From contig NW_006500065.1 of NCBI RefSeq assembly GCF_000471905.2, positions 1,810,860-1,874,859 on the forward strand: a DNA stretch of 64,000 nucleotides. Direction: 5' to 3'. This document shows positions 35,432 to 45,467 of this stretch, in pieces. Source of the DNA: Amborella trichopoda (lineage: Eukaryota; Streptophyta; Magnoliopsida; Amborellales; Amborellaceae). The notes under the pieces are model-generated. The model saw nothing but the letters and a program-made list of their open reading frames with translations. It had not been told where the DNA came from and ran no database searches. Position numbers and translations under genes: made by a program. Within the stretch, counting starts at the first letter, position 1. The number at the start of each line of letters is the position of its first letter.

Positions 35432-36632
35432 AAGATCATGGAAAGTTCAGGTTGTTTCATATGGACCAGTTCAAAATAACTAAATCCTTGGACTCCTCTT
35501 CCTATGTCTGTGTCACACTCCATTGACTTGTGGAAGTGTTGACTGAGACACCCAAGTCATGACATGCTATGGATTCTGTCTCAAATCAGATTTCTCGCCG
35601 TTTGTTAGCTATCTAAAATTTTATTTTGTGGTTTGCACTGCTATAGTTATATGCTAGTAATGAAATCTGTACACTTATTTCTAATAGTAATATGCTCTTG
35701 AAATCATTCATTTAGGTATATGGATATCTTCTCTGTCCACTCATGACATTCTAGGTATTGTATTAGCCTTTGTTGATGGCCTTCCTTGCTCCATCTGAAG
35801 AGGTTTTATGACAACTTTATTGGGCGTGAATCTTGAAATCCTATTTTGGAATGGTACACAAGCAGGTTGATACAAAGCTTTAAATATTCAGATGAGATTT
35901 TGAGGTGATTATTTGCCTTCTATTATTCAATTTTTTTTTCTCAGAAGTTAAGAACAACAAAACACTTTATTCTTCTCATATGACATGTTTTCATTATTTG
36001 AGATGTTCTCATTGTATAGTGAACTCTCTCTCTACCCCAAGTCAATAACTTCCATATCCTTTCGTCCCTTCGGATGTTGCCTACTAAACTGCTATTACTT
36101 ACCCCAAGGCAATAGCAGCCATGTGCTTGTCATCCCTCCACGATGTTGTTCGATCAATTGCTACGGCATAATCAAGTATTAACAACCATGGGTACCTATG
36201 CAGCCACTATCTTCCATATTTTATCATTTATGAAACACCTTTATGGTATATAACGATGTCTCTTATTGTTGAAGCACACAAAAACACATTGTTATTATAG
36301 TTTTCCAAAGATATATTTATATATGGATTATATTCTAGAATACACCACACTAACAGTAAACTTACTATTTACTACTCAAAAAAATTTGACCATAAAATGT
36401 CTTTATGTGTTCAAAAATGACTTTTCACTATAAATAGTTCATGTATTTTAGGAAAGGTATTTTTACCTTTTTAAAATCGTTCCAAAACTCAATTTTAAAT
36501 TTGAAAAAATTCTTTTGACTTTTTGAATGATGAGTGGATCTTTAAAGCAATTTAAAATTATAAATATGCCACTTTCAAAATTTTAAACAAGCAATTTTTT
36601 AATAAATATTTTATATTTGTAACGGCATTTTG

Positions 36633-36730
36633 GTTTTACTCAGGTTATGACCCTTGATAGAGAAGAATGGAGGAACAAGATTCATGTAGACGACCCCAAA
36701 TAATTGGGATAAGGCATGGATGATGATGTT
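36633..36730 (+). mobile_element. 98-bp RTE LINE 3' end with 14-bp TSD
   Basis: Contains the RTE C-terminal reading TLDREEWRNKIHVDDP and the terminal GATGATGATGTT tail. Flanked by GTAACGGCATTTTG (36619-36632) and GTAAGGGCATTTTG (36731-36744), one mismatch. A severely 5'-truncated LINE in intron 2. Confidence 0.85.
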
Positions 36731-37279
36731 GTAAGGGCATTTTGTCGTAAAAAATTTTGGAGTAGGAAATTCTAAGTTCACAATTAGTATGGTGTATTCT
36801 AGAATATCCCTATGAAGGGGAGTATCTGATGGGAAGTGGAAACAGAGTGAATCTTAAAAAGTTTTGAGAAGGGAGGGAGGGAGGATGGTATTGGCTAGTT
36901 TTGTTGAACTATGTATAGAATTTTACCTTAGTGTTAAAGCATGGCTATAAGAATAGATACTCTTTGTATTGGCCCTGTAATTTTTGTAAAGAAGAGAAAA
37001 CAAGAAGCCTTCAAATATCCTGGAAATTCTTCACATACTTATCTGGAAAGTCTTCACATGCTTATCTTCTGGAATCTGGAATAATAGTAGTTTGTGGCTG
37101 TACCATGTGCAGTTGTCTTAGCCACTATAGGGGCTTTTCATCATTTACGCTACTTGCTACAATCTGCCTGCTCACAGAGTTTACTTCCAAGCAGTAAACT
37201 AAACTGTAGAATTTGAAGTTTAATATTGTAATGAGTAACATGAAAATCATAATGTTTTGAAGCATTTGGATTTTTACAG

Positions 37280-37486
37280 ATATGTCAGGCAACATATGGT
37301 TAGAAACAAGTTGAAGTCTTTTGTTCCACTCATGTGTCAAATGGCATTGCTCGTGAATATATGTAGTGGAAGCTTCTTCTTCAAAGCCTTGGGCATCACT
37401 GTTCTTTTCATGGCTGGCTTACCTGATGCCTTAGTACAAAAAGAGACCAAATACCGTAACTTGGACCTGCTTCAAAAATACTACAG
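37280..37486 (+). CDS. Exon 3 of the recombinase-like gene
   Basis: Acceptor TTTTTACAG, donor ACAG|GTAAAA. Open throughout: YVRQHMVRNKLKSF, MCQMALLV, GSFFFKALGITVLFMAGLPD, LVQKETKYRNLDLLQKYYR. This is the segment with the recombinase-like helices and the terminal tyrosine. Confidence 0.7.
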
Positions 37487-37753
37487 GTAAAATACTGTTA
37501 TAAAAAAAGCTATATTTATGCATGAAATGATAGCCCTCTCAAGCTTCTGTCTGCATATAAATGATGCCCTAGGTTCAAATTGTTGTAACATCTCGAGAAA
37601 AGCAGAGAAAACTCGTTTATGTTCGTGTGTGTATATATATCAATCAATCGAATATCTTCATGGATCCTAAAAATAAAGCCTGTGCCCTTGATCTTGAAAA
37701 GTAATATTCCATCTTCAAATTATTTATTCTTTGAGAAAGTATTCCATTTGCAG

Positions 37754-37808
37754 GACAGACGACGATGCTGAAGGGGAGTTGTTTCATCCTCTCCCGGAGC
37801 ATAACACT
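37754..37808 (+). CDS. Exon 4 of the recombinase-like gene
   Basis: 55 bp between CATTTGCAG and GTAAGATC. Completes the split Arg codon and encodes TDDDAEGELFHPLPEHNT, an acidic linker. Confidence 0.65.
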
Positions 37809-37939
37809 GTAAGATCCAAAATTTTCCACTTAGAATCTCTGTGATTAAGTGTGACATTGCATGTTATTTAGCATGAAACGCAGTTCTATCCTCAACAGCC
37901 TCCCAATAAACATCTGATAATTAAAACCATATTGTACAG

Positions 37940-38569
37940 CAGGCTGTGCCTGACCCAGTGCCATTGTCAGGAAAAGGAATCAATGGAGTGCAAAAACTGC
38001 CCAGAAGGAGACAGCAGCAATCCCCTCTACCCATCAAGCTGCCTCTGAATACACAGAGATCTACAGCTATCCCACCATCAAGACCAACATGTCCCACTTC
38101 TCAGTTTAGGCCTACGAATTATTCATCTTTTCAGATGCACCCGATCTCAGCCATGCAAACCAATAGACCCCACACCCAAACTCCACTAACAGACAATCTA
38201 TCAGTTTCAAGTTCTCCTTTCATCACTAAACCTGCACTCCACTTGGGTCAGTTCCAACCACTCTACCCCCTATATTCACCATATCCGATGCAACACATGG
38301 TCAACCCTTACATCCTCTTGACAATGTGGTCGACTGTACATCCTTATTCTCCCTGCCCTCAGCACTGATCCTTTGCATGCCAATCCTTCACGGCCCCTGC
38401 AAAGTGCATATCTCAACCTTGTCATTCTTACTATGGACATCCCCCCTACATCCAATTCACAGAGGGGGCAGCAAGAGATGGATTGTTGTCAATGGATTCT
38501 GATAGTGATGACTCGGAAAGCAGTTCAAGTGAAACTGAACAGATAAAGTCTATCACAAGCTATATTTAG
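37940..38569 (+). pseudogene. Exon 5 of the recombinase-like gene
   Basis: Two tandem acceptors (CAGCAG) allow a start at 37940 or 37943. Encodes a low-complexity Pro/Ser/Gln/Tyr-rich tail (LYPLYSPYPMQHM region at about 38260-38300). TGA at 38366-38368 interrupts it. The same frame continues to MDSDSDDSESSSSETEQ and TAG at 38567-38569, a typical plant nuclear-protein ending. Confidence 0.6.
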
Positions 38570-38749
38570 TATATGACAGGGAGATAATTACGAGCTTGTG
38601 AAAGGCCCAACAGGTTGCAGTAAGGGAAAGTAAGGGCGAAAAAAATTCTTGCAACCAAAATTTCAAAAAGAACCATCTCAATTTTTACAAGTTGTAACAT
38701 GCAGGATGTTGGGAAGTCTTGAATCGGAGGATCTCTGCTGGGCTTGTTT

Positions 38750-38755
38750 AATAAA
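38750..38755 (+). promoter_or_regulatory. Candidate polyadenylation signal
   Basis: AATAAA 181 bp after the final stop of the recombinase-like gene. Position and sequence are suitable, though unproven. Confidence 0.4.
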
Positions 38756-38869
38756 CTCTAATGTAGTAGTTCAACGCATGAGCCTTTTGGAAGTGTGGGG
38801 GTCTTAGCAAAGCTTTGGAACTATATTTTAAAAGAAAAAGCAGTGATGATTTTTTCTGTTTTTTTTTTT

Positions 38870-39249
38870 GGGTCGTTCAGTTGTAGGATTTGAACTTGGG
38901 ATGTACTATTGCAGTTACCATCATCTCCACCAAACAAAGCTCAAACCTGAATCCTTACAGTATTTAGGGTCACAAAAATGCACAAATGCTTACAAACATC
39001 AGACCCATGTATTTATGCGCGTGCTCATTGATTGTGCATCCAGCCCCAGTTGAATTCTCTCTACCAGCTCAAACGTGGTGTGTATAGGAAGGAAGATAAT
39101 GAATTTGAAATACACATTTGCAAAAAGAAGCATTGAAGTTTATTTATTAGCATGTAGCAAGGATATGAAGCATTTTAGGGGCATGGAGTCATATTTCAGA
39201 GAAGAAAGTTTTGTACTTTCCTCTCATTTTCAAGTATTCCTAGAAATTG
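38870..39249. other. Intergenic, no gene seen
   Basis: Follows the recombinase-like locus. No signature recognised. Confidence 0.3.
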
Positions 39250-39500
39250 TAGGGGTGGCAATGGGTTTGGTCAGGTATGGATTAACCTGGACTTGAACCT
39301 GACTGGACTCAACTCGGGTCTAGGGTTTTGGACCCGCACCCAACCCTTTGGCTCCAAAACATGAACCCCAACTTGGACCCGGAATGGGTCCTGCCGGGTG
39401 GTTGTGGTCGACCCAACCGACCCCTCAGTTATTGAAATCAAGTTAGGAAATGGATTTGGTGGGTGCCCCTGACCTAATGTTACATTTGGTCCCACGGGAA
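39250..39500. mobile_element. Fragment of a hAT-like MITE
   Basis: Starts AGGGGTGGCAATGGGTTTGG and continues with GGGTC/GACCC-rich words. This resembles common plant hAT non-autonomous elements with GGGTYGGGT-rich ends. No matching right end was found. The minus-strand frame at 39271-39495 follows from this composition. Confidence 0.4.
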
Positions 39501-39947
39501 AAATTCCAAGTTAGGAGCATCGGTTGAGCCATTATTCTTAAATCATATTTATTCTTCTCCTAAGATCAATTTTATTAGAAAGGAAAAAGGTTCAGGGCTC
39601 AATATTTTTCTAATCAATTTCCCCACCAAAATTGACTCATAATTTTTCATTTGGTTAGATTTGGGGTTTAAGAGCATAAAGTAAATTGATTCTCATCTTG
39701 AAGCTGATCGCATGATCAATCACATGGTTTTGTCCACGAGCCAATTGTACAATGTGTTCTTACAAGTACTACACTCTTGTCTCAAGAAATTCTTCAAGAA
39801 TGAATGATATGAGTTTCATTATTTCCTTGCTGGAGCTGTGAATCAGGTCTGATCAATTTGGTCAGGTATTAATTGGAAATAGACGTGTTTCAGGTTGTCC
39901 ATCTCAATCTCTGCCTTTATATCTATATATATCCCCAGAGGTTGTAA

Positions 39948-40505
39948 CCTATAATGAGTAGTAGTATAGTCGACTATCAGCCGTCAAATCTTGATTGGAT
40001 GGTTGAAAGTACATGCTATTATTTGAATTTTAAATTTTTTGAAGATCTTGTTGAGATGAAAATTTGGCATGTGTATTAGATACTAGGGTGCACAAGGAAA
40101 AATATAAAACAAATATTTTCTTATATTTAAAATGAGCAAAGTACCCCCAAAAAAATGATGAGGGTAATTTGATCATTTAAATTTTTTAAAATATCTCTTT
40201 TAATATTTTTATATGGTGCGTGATGGTGACAATTGTATAACCCAAAATTTTAGCTTATGCCAATTTGTAAAAAGGATTAAAATTTAAATTGTGATATGCA
40301 TTCTCAACTATTCGATCTGATAGTTGGGAGTTAGCTTATGTTGCTATTCATTTTGAAAAATATTTTTTTTTATATTTTTTCTTGTGCACTTTATTTTTTT
40401 AGTACATCCACAAATTTTCATCTCGTTCCAATTTGTAGAAAAAAGATTAAAGTTCAAATAGATCTAACAGTTGGGAGCATGACTTAAGCTACTATTCATT
40501 ATAGG
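39948..40505. mobile_element. MITE family A, copy 1 (about 558 bp)
   Basis: Inverted ends CCTATAATGAGTAGTAG and, at the right, CCTATAATGAATAGTAG, with terminal inverted repeats of about 120 bp containing a GTTAGATC-like word and ATTAAAGTTCAAAT-like parts. An extra copy of the right-end sequence inside (about 40280-40350) makes it longer than copy 2. Superfamily not determined. Confidence 0.7.
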
Positions 40506-40589
40506 TCTAGACCTATTGATAGGTTTTTCTATATGTGTGTGTGTGTGCTGCGCACCTACAAGATGCTTATAGACGACTTAATTAGGCAC

Positions 40590-41000
40590 TAACAAATGAG
40601 GTACTGCGATGTATGTTATTAGCGAACGACATAGTTTTGATCAATGAGACTCGAAGCAACATCAACACAAAGTCAAACATTTGGAGGGATGCTCTAGAAT
40701 TTAACGGTTTTATTGAGACAAAATATATAGAATGCAAGTTTAGTAATAATACGAGTAGAAATGAGGAAATAGTTAAGATTAACGATCAAAAAATAAAAAA
40801 AACAATGCACTTTGAAATTCTTGGGTCGACAATATAGGAAAATTGAGAGATTGAAGAAGATGTAATACATAAAATTAGAGTTGGGTGGACAAAGTAGAGA
40901 TGTGCAACTAAAATTTATGTGATCGTAGTATACGAGTGAAGATGCAAAGCAAGTTCTACATAACATATGTGTGAGACTAGCTTTTCTTAGATTTTCGAAA
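40590..41000 (+). mobile_element. RTE LINE fragment (reverse transcriptase)
   Basis: Plus-strand frame with MLLANDIVLINETRSNINTK at about 40613-40672, matching the LINE at 906-2240 over its catalytic box (again Asn in place of the second Asp), then YIECKFSNN. Stops appear from 40836 on. No 3' tail. Confidence 0.75.
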
Positions 41001-41004
41001 AACT

Positions 41005-42740
41005 CGTTTTTTTTATAAAGGGACATAAAGGTATGCGGTAAAGAGAGATATACTCTTTCCCTCAAAATTTCTAATAACCACTTAGAGTTTAGCTAAATCT
41101 CCTAGACCTTTGAAATTGGTTTTATTGTATGTGGATGGAAAGATACCGTGTCCCAAAATTTCTATATTTCTAACATAAGGAGGAGATAAGCACAAATTAA
41201 ACACTCTATTACCCATTTCATTTGGGACTCTCTCTCTCTCTCTCTCTCTAAATCCCTGTCTTGCATGCTTAGAATTTTAACAGGGATCTCTCTTTCCTGT
41301 CTATATGGGATCTCTCCCTCTAAGCTAAGAGCCTCTCTCTCTCTTTCTCACTAAACCTTCTCCATTTTCTTTCTAAACAACACCACGTCAAAAAATTTGA
41401 GAAGAAATTATAAAATCAAATAAATACAGAAATAATTAAATAAAGATCCCATAAGATTAGAAACAAATAATTGGAGCTAATACACCATAAAAACATATGA
41501 AATAATTTGTAGAAAATAGGAAGCATATCTCACAAGTCACAACCAACTTCAAATCTTAACCTACAGAAGTTCGACCATTTTTGTATTACCAGTCTGTTTC
41601 TCTCTCATTTCAACCCTCCAAAAAATCTTATCTTTTCAACAATGTCCTCAAAAAATCTTGACGTTTTTCCCCATCTGAAAGAATGCCCTTGAAAAGTATA
41701 GCTCCGAAAAAAGTTCTTTTTTTTTTTTGAATTTATAAGTGGTCAATATTTATTTGTTTCTTTGTAATTACAAGTTTCAAATTATTTAAAAAAGCACTTG
41801 TATGATTTGGTGATCCTTCAAATTATTTAATGCAATTTTTATATTTTGACGAACTTATAATAATTACATATAAGGTTACTAGGCAAATTTATGGGTAAAA
41901 ATTACTTTAAACTTTATAGTTTATCAGCTCTTTAAATAAAAAAGTAAAATGAGTCATTAAAGAAATTTAAATTTGGGCCATTGGAAGTACATTCCATCAA
42001 CCTATGGGCTGACATTTTAGAAAGATGTAGACCTTAGGAGACTTTTTTCTTTTCTTATTTTTTTAGATGACTTTATTATCATCAGATGAACAAAGTTAAA
42101 AAAAAAAAAGATTTGAAGTTTGTAAAAGACTAGATATTGGGATTCACTAAATGGATGGTCTAGATTTGTTGTTGGAAGGGACTCATTTAAACCACATTTA
42201 GGATACAAATTGAATTTTATTTTTTTAGAGATTGATTATTAGGGATTAAGAGACGGTGCATGTAAGTTTTAGGTTCATATAAATGCCACAAACATGATTT
42301 TTTAAAAGGAAAAGTTTATATAGAGCCAAGGCTTTAAACAATCAAATTTGAGCTTACCTCAAAACCTTTATTAGAAGATGTTGTTTTGATGCCCAAATAT
42401 CCTCAAATTGATCATTTCGACATCAAGATGCATGGACATGAGGAAAAAATGGATTGCAAGTTTTGAAAATAGTGTATTTTGTAGCGCGTTTTTGGATCGT
42501 CAATTTTTAAGATTTTCAAGTTTTTATAGATATGTCAATCTACACTATTTTTGAAGCTTTAAACTTTATAAATAAAAATGAAAATATATTTTAAGGCTAT
42601 CACAAAGATTTCCAATATTGAAACCGCAATTCTTGACATTATTTGAAGGTAGGCTCTAATTTGATTGTTTAGATCCTAGGCTCTATACAAATCGCACTTT
42701 TTTTTAAAAGCATGGTTTCATTATATTACAATAACATGGT
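41005..42740. other. Intergenic, no gene seen
   Basis: CT repeats at 41227-41250. The rest is AT-rich without signatures. Confidence 0.35.
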
Positions 42741-42743
<3 letters not shown>

Positions 42744-42793
<50 letters not shown>

Positions 42794-42982
42794 TACTATA
42801 TAAGTAAGTAAGTATTATATAAACTAAAAACTAAACTAAACTTAAACGTAAACTTAACAACTAACTAAACTAACTAAATAATAAACTNNNNNNNNNNNNN
42901 NNNNNNNACGTAAACTAAAAGTAAAGTAACGGTAACGTACGTAGTAGTACGTAGTACGTACGTACCTAACTAACTAAGTAAG

Positions 42983-43032
<50 letters not shown>
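42744..43032. repeat. (TA)n tracts flanking odd low-complexity sequence and a gap
   Basis: TA runs at 42744-42792 and 42984-43032 border 190 bp made almost only of ACTAA, GTAA and ACGTA words, with 20 N in the middle. Confidence 0.85.
42888..42907. other. Assembly gap, 20 N
   Basis: Short gap inside the TA-flanked low-complexity stretch. The neighbouring sequence may itself be unreliable. Confidence 0.99.
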
Positions 43033-43034
<2 letters not shown>

Positions 43035-43048
43035 AAAAAACAAATAAA

Positions 43049-43473
43049 CACTTGTCATCTATAATAAATAGTAATATAGGTGAAATCCCAGTCGTCAGAT
43101 CTTCATTGAGTGGTTCAAAATACATATCACTATTTTAATTTTATTTTTTTTTCTATAAATCTGATTAAGATGAAATTTTGGGAGTATATACCTAACACTA
43201 TTGTGCACCATATAAAAATGTAAAAAAAATATTTTCAATAATTTAAAAAGACCAAATTACCCCTATCATTTTTCAAGGGTATTTTGATCATTTATATTTT
43301 GAGAAATATTTTTTATATATTTTTTAATTAGTACACAAGTCTAAAGTTTCATTATGATCCAATTTTTAGAAAAAATATTAAAATTCATATAGTGATATGC
43401 AGTTTGAACCATATGATGAAGATCTAACAGTTGAAATTCCACCTCTATTACTATTCATTATAGCTGCCAAGTG
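43049..43473. mobile_element. MITE family A, copy 2 (about 425 bp)
   Basis: Inverted ends CACTTGTCATCTATAATAAA and CACTTGGCAGCTATAATGAA. Terminal inverted repeats extend over 100 bp and internal sequence matches copy 1 (GTGCACCATATAAAAATG versus GTGCACAAGGAAAAATAT). No clear target duplication. It abuts TA repeats on both sides. Confidence 0.75.
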
Positions 43474-43536
43474 CTCGAAAGGTTTACTATATATATATAT
43501 ATATATGATGATGATGATGATGAAATAATATAAGCT

Positions 43537-43912
43537 CAATGACCCAGATTGAATTTGAATTGATTTGACAGTCACAATTGTATTTTGTACTTGAATTTTA
43601 ATTTTTTTTACAAATCAAAATCACATGAAGTTTGGGGTGTCCATTCTTTTCATCAAGGTGCACCTAACAAAAATAGTAAAAGAATAATTCGTAAAAAATT
43701 AATTAATGAAAATATTTATGAAAGTTTTAGATGTATTTTGATCCATTTAATTTTTTGTGAATTAAGTTTTTTGGTATTTTTATTAGATTCGTCTATGTTT
43801 TAAAAATAGATGTTTCAAATTTCAAGTGATTTGAATTTGTTAAAAAAAATATTTTTAATGTGAAATACAATTGTGACCTTTGGATTGATCCGTATTTAAT
43901 CTAAGGCCATTG
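43537..43912. mobile_element. MITE family B (about 376 bp)
   Basis: Left arm CAATGACCCAGATTGAAT...CACAATTGTATTTT and right arm, inverted, CAATGGCCTTAGATTAAA...CACAATTGTATTTC, about 100 bp each. A half copy lies at 4690-4850. No coding. Confidence 0.7.
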
Positions 43913-43914
43913 GA

Positions 43915-45351
43915 CGTTTATAATCGGGACCATTGAAACTTTCCAGGAGCCAAGGTATTGGTGTTGGTGTTGGTGCTTCCTACTCAGGCGTTACTGTTAA
44001 CAACATATAGCCATTTGACCTCTCAATTTCGAAAAATCTGCGATTTTTTCTTTTAATCTATACATTATATTAAACTCAAATTTGGTAGGTTCAGACTTCT
44101 ACTATCACACGCCTATAAAACTATTTAAATAATAATAATAAAAATAATAAATAACCAAAGTTCATTGGGAATTGAACTATGATAATTATTTGTATCTACC
44201 AAATTTAAAATTAATCTAATTTACATAAAATAATAAAAAATAAAGTACACCATATACTTTTAAAAAATGGAACTTGAATGTATAGGACTATATGAATTCT
44301 GAAAATAAAACAAAGTTCTCTGTAATAATTGAAAATCGAAGAAAAAAGTCTTCATTCCAACTTTGCTAATAAACTTTCCAGATAAATTATGCACACAGGT
44401 TGCAAGATAAGCTCCTAGTTTATTTTCTCTAATATTTGATTGAAAATGTGCCCATCCTGGATATTAATTATTAGCGTGTCCACTGTACTTTGTGAATAAT
44501 TTTCAGCCCTGTGAATAAAAGGATTGCCAATTAATCACTGGTTTTGTTTTTCCCATTGATTGACTCTTTGTTTCCACAAACGTTTGGCATGGTGTCTGAC
44601 AATATTATGTTACTCATTTTTACCTGCGTTTTCCTCATGAAGTTGATCAATATCATGGAAGTTTGCACCAGAATGACACTAGCATGACAAGTTTATAGCA
44701 GTTGTAAATGTTTCCTGTCGCATTTTGGAATTCCATGACAAACTAAGCCAAGGTATTTTTTATTGGCAGGATGTATTAGATTTGGAATGGCAGCAAATTA
44801 GCTTACTCTGGCCCAATTCAAGACTAGCAGCGAGCAGCTCATTAGAGTTGTGATCATTGTGACTCACTGATGAATGAACTTGCAGTTGATGCTGGTCTAA
44901 TGCAACTATAAATTGTGGGCAGTTGCATTAGACACTACTAGTAGACACGGCAGAAATCAGTATTGACTAAGGGTAGGGTGCAATAGTAAGAATTGAAAGG
45001 GTATAAATTGAAGGTCACTTGCAACACCTTATAAAAAGGAATCTAGCGCAGTCCAGGAAGGAAGGAAGTGTAACTATTGGAAACATGAGTAGATTAATTA
45101 TCAATGAGCAGAGTTTCCAACATTACTTGGCAGAATAAATATTTATAACATGAGTTAGGTCTTTAAGAAACCCTTCTTAGTTACAAGAGTTTCTCTCATG
45201 CCAAACATAAATTCCACCCAGTCACGTTATTTCTAACTTTTGACTCATTTAATATTGACTCACAAGAATTAATGGTTTGAAGCCAAAAATCTCAATGTGG
45301 ATGTCCCTTGCACCATATGAACCAATAAAAATCTGATCAGAAACCTATCTG
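43915..45351. other. Intergenic, downstream of TYW2
   Basis: No gene recognised. The part nearest 45350 probably includes the TYW2 3' UTR (minus strand). Confidence 0.35.
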
Positions 45352-45467
45352 CTATAAAATGTAGGAATTACATTGGCGACACCTCACATCTGCTACAAGA
45401 TGTCGAATGTGTGGTGCGTACCACTTCACACGCTCCAGATGCTCAATTGAAACATCCCAGCAATAAC
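45352..45467 (-). CDS. TYW2: TYW2 terminal exon
   Basis: Acceptor GGTGCAG. Encodes YCWDVSIEHLERVKWYAPHI and RHLVADVRCRQC to TAG. Only the last few residues (CNSYIL) look lineage-specific. Confidence 0.85.

Larger units (their letters stand above)
29429..38569 (+). pseudogene. Domesticated tyrosine-recombinase-like host gene, five exons, interrupted
   Basis: Exons: 29429-30305, 33119-33309, 37280-37486, 37754-37808 and 37940-38569 (or 37943 as the start). All introns are GT-AG and all four junctions keep frame. Exon 1 has an acidic region then LGIRHGCEDMYEL, which matches recombinase box I with its arginine. Exon 2 has NPMLCPVQILEEEKG, exon 3 has GSFFFKALGITVLFMAGLPD and ends QKYYR, like the box II and tyrosine region of phage-integrase and Crypton enzymes. 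The box II His and Arg positions read Phe and Lys by my alignment, so catalysis is unlikely. The C-terminus is Pro/Ser-rich, ending in an acidic Ser tail. Breaks: TAA 33275-33277, TGA 38366-38368, and a probable frameshift near 29472-29495. I know close relatives only as uncharacterised plant proteins. The recombinase assignment is inference. Confidence 0.6.
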
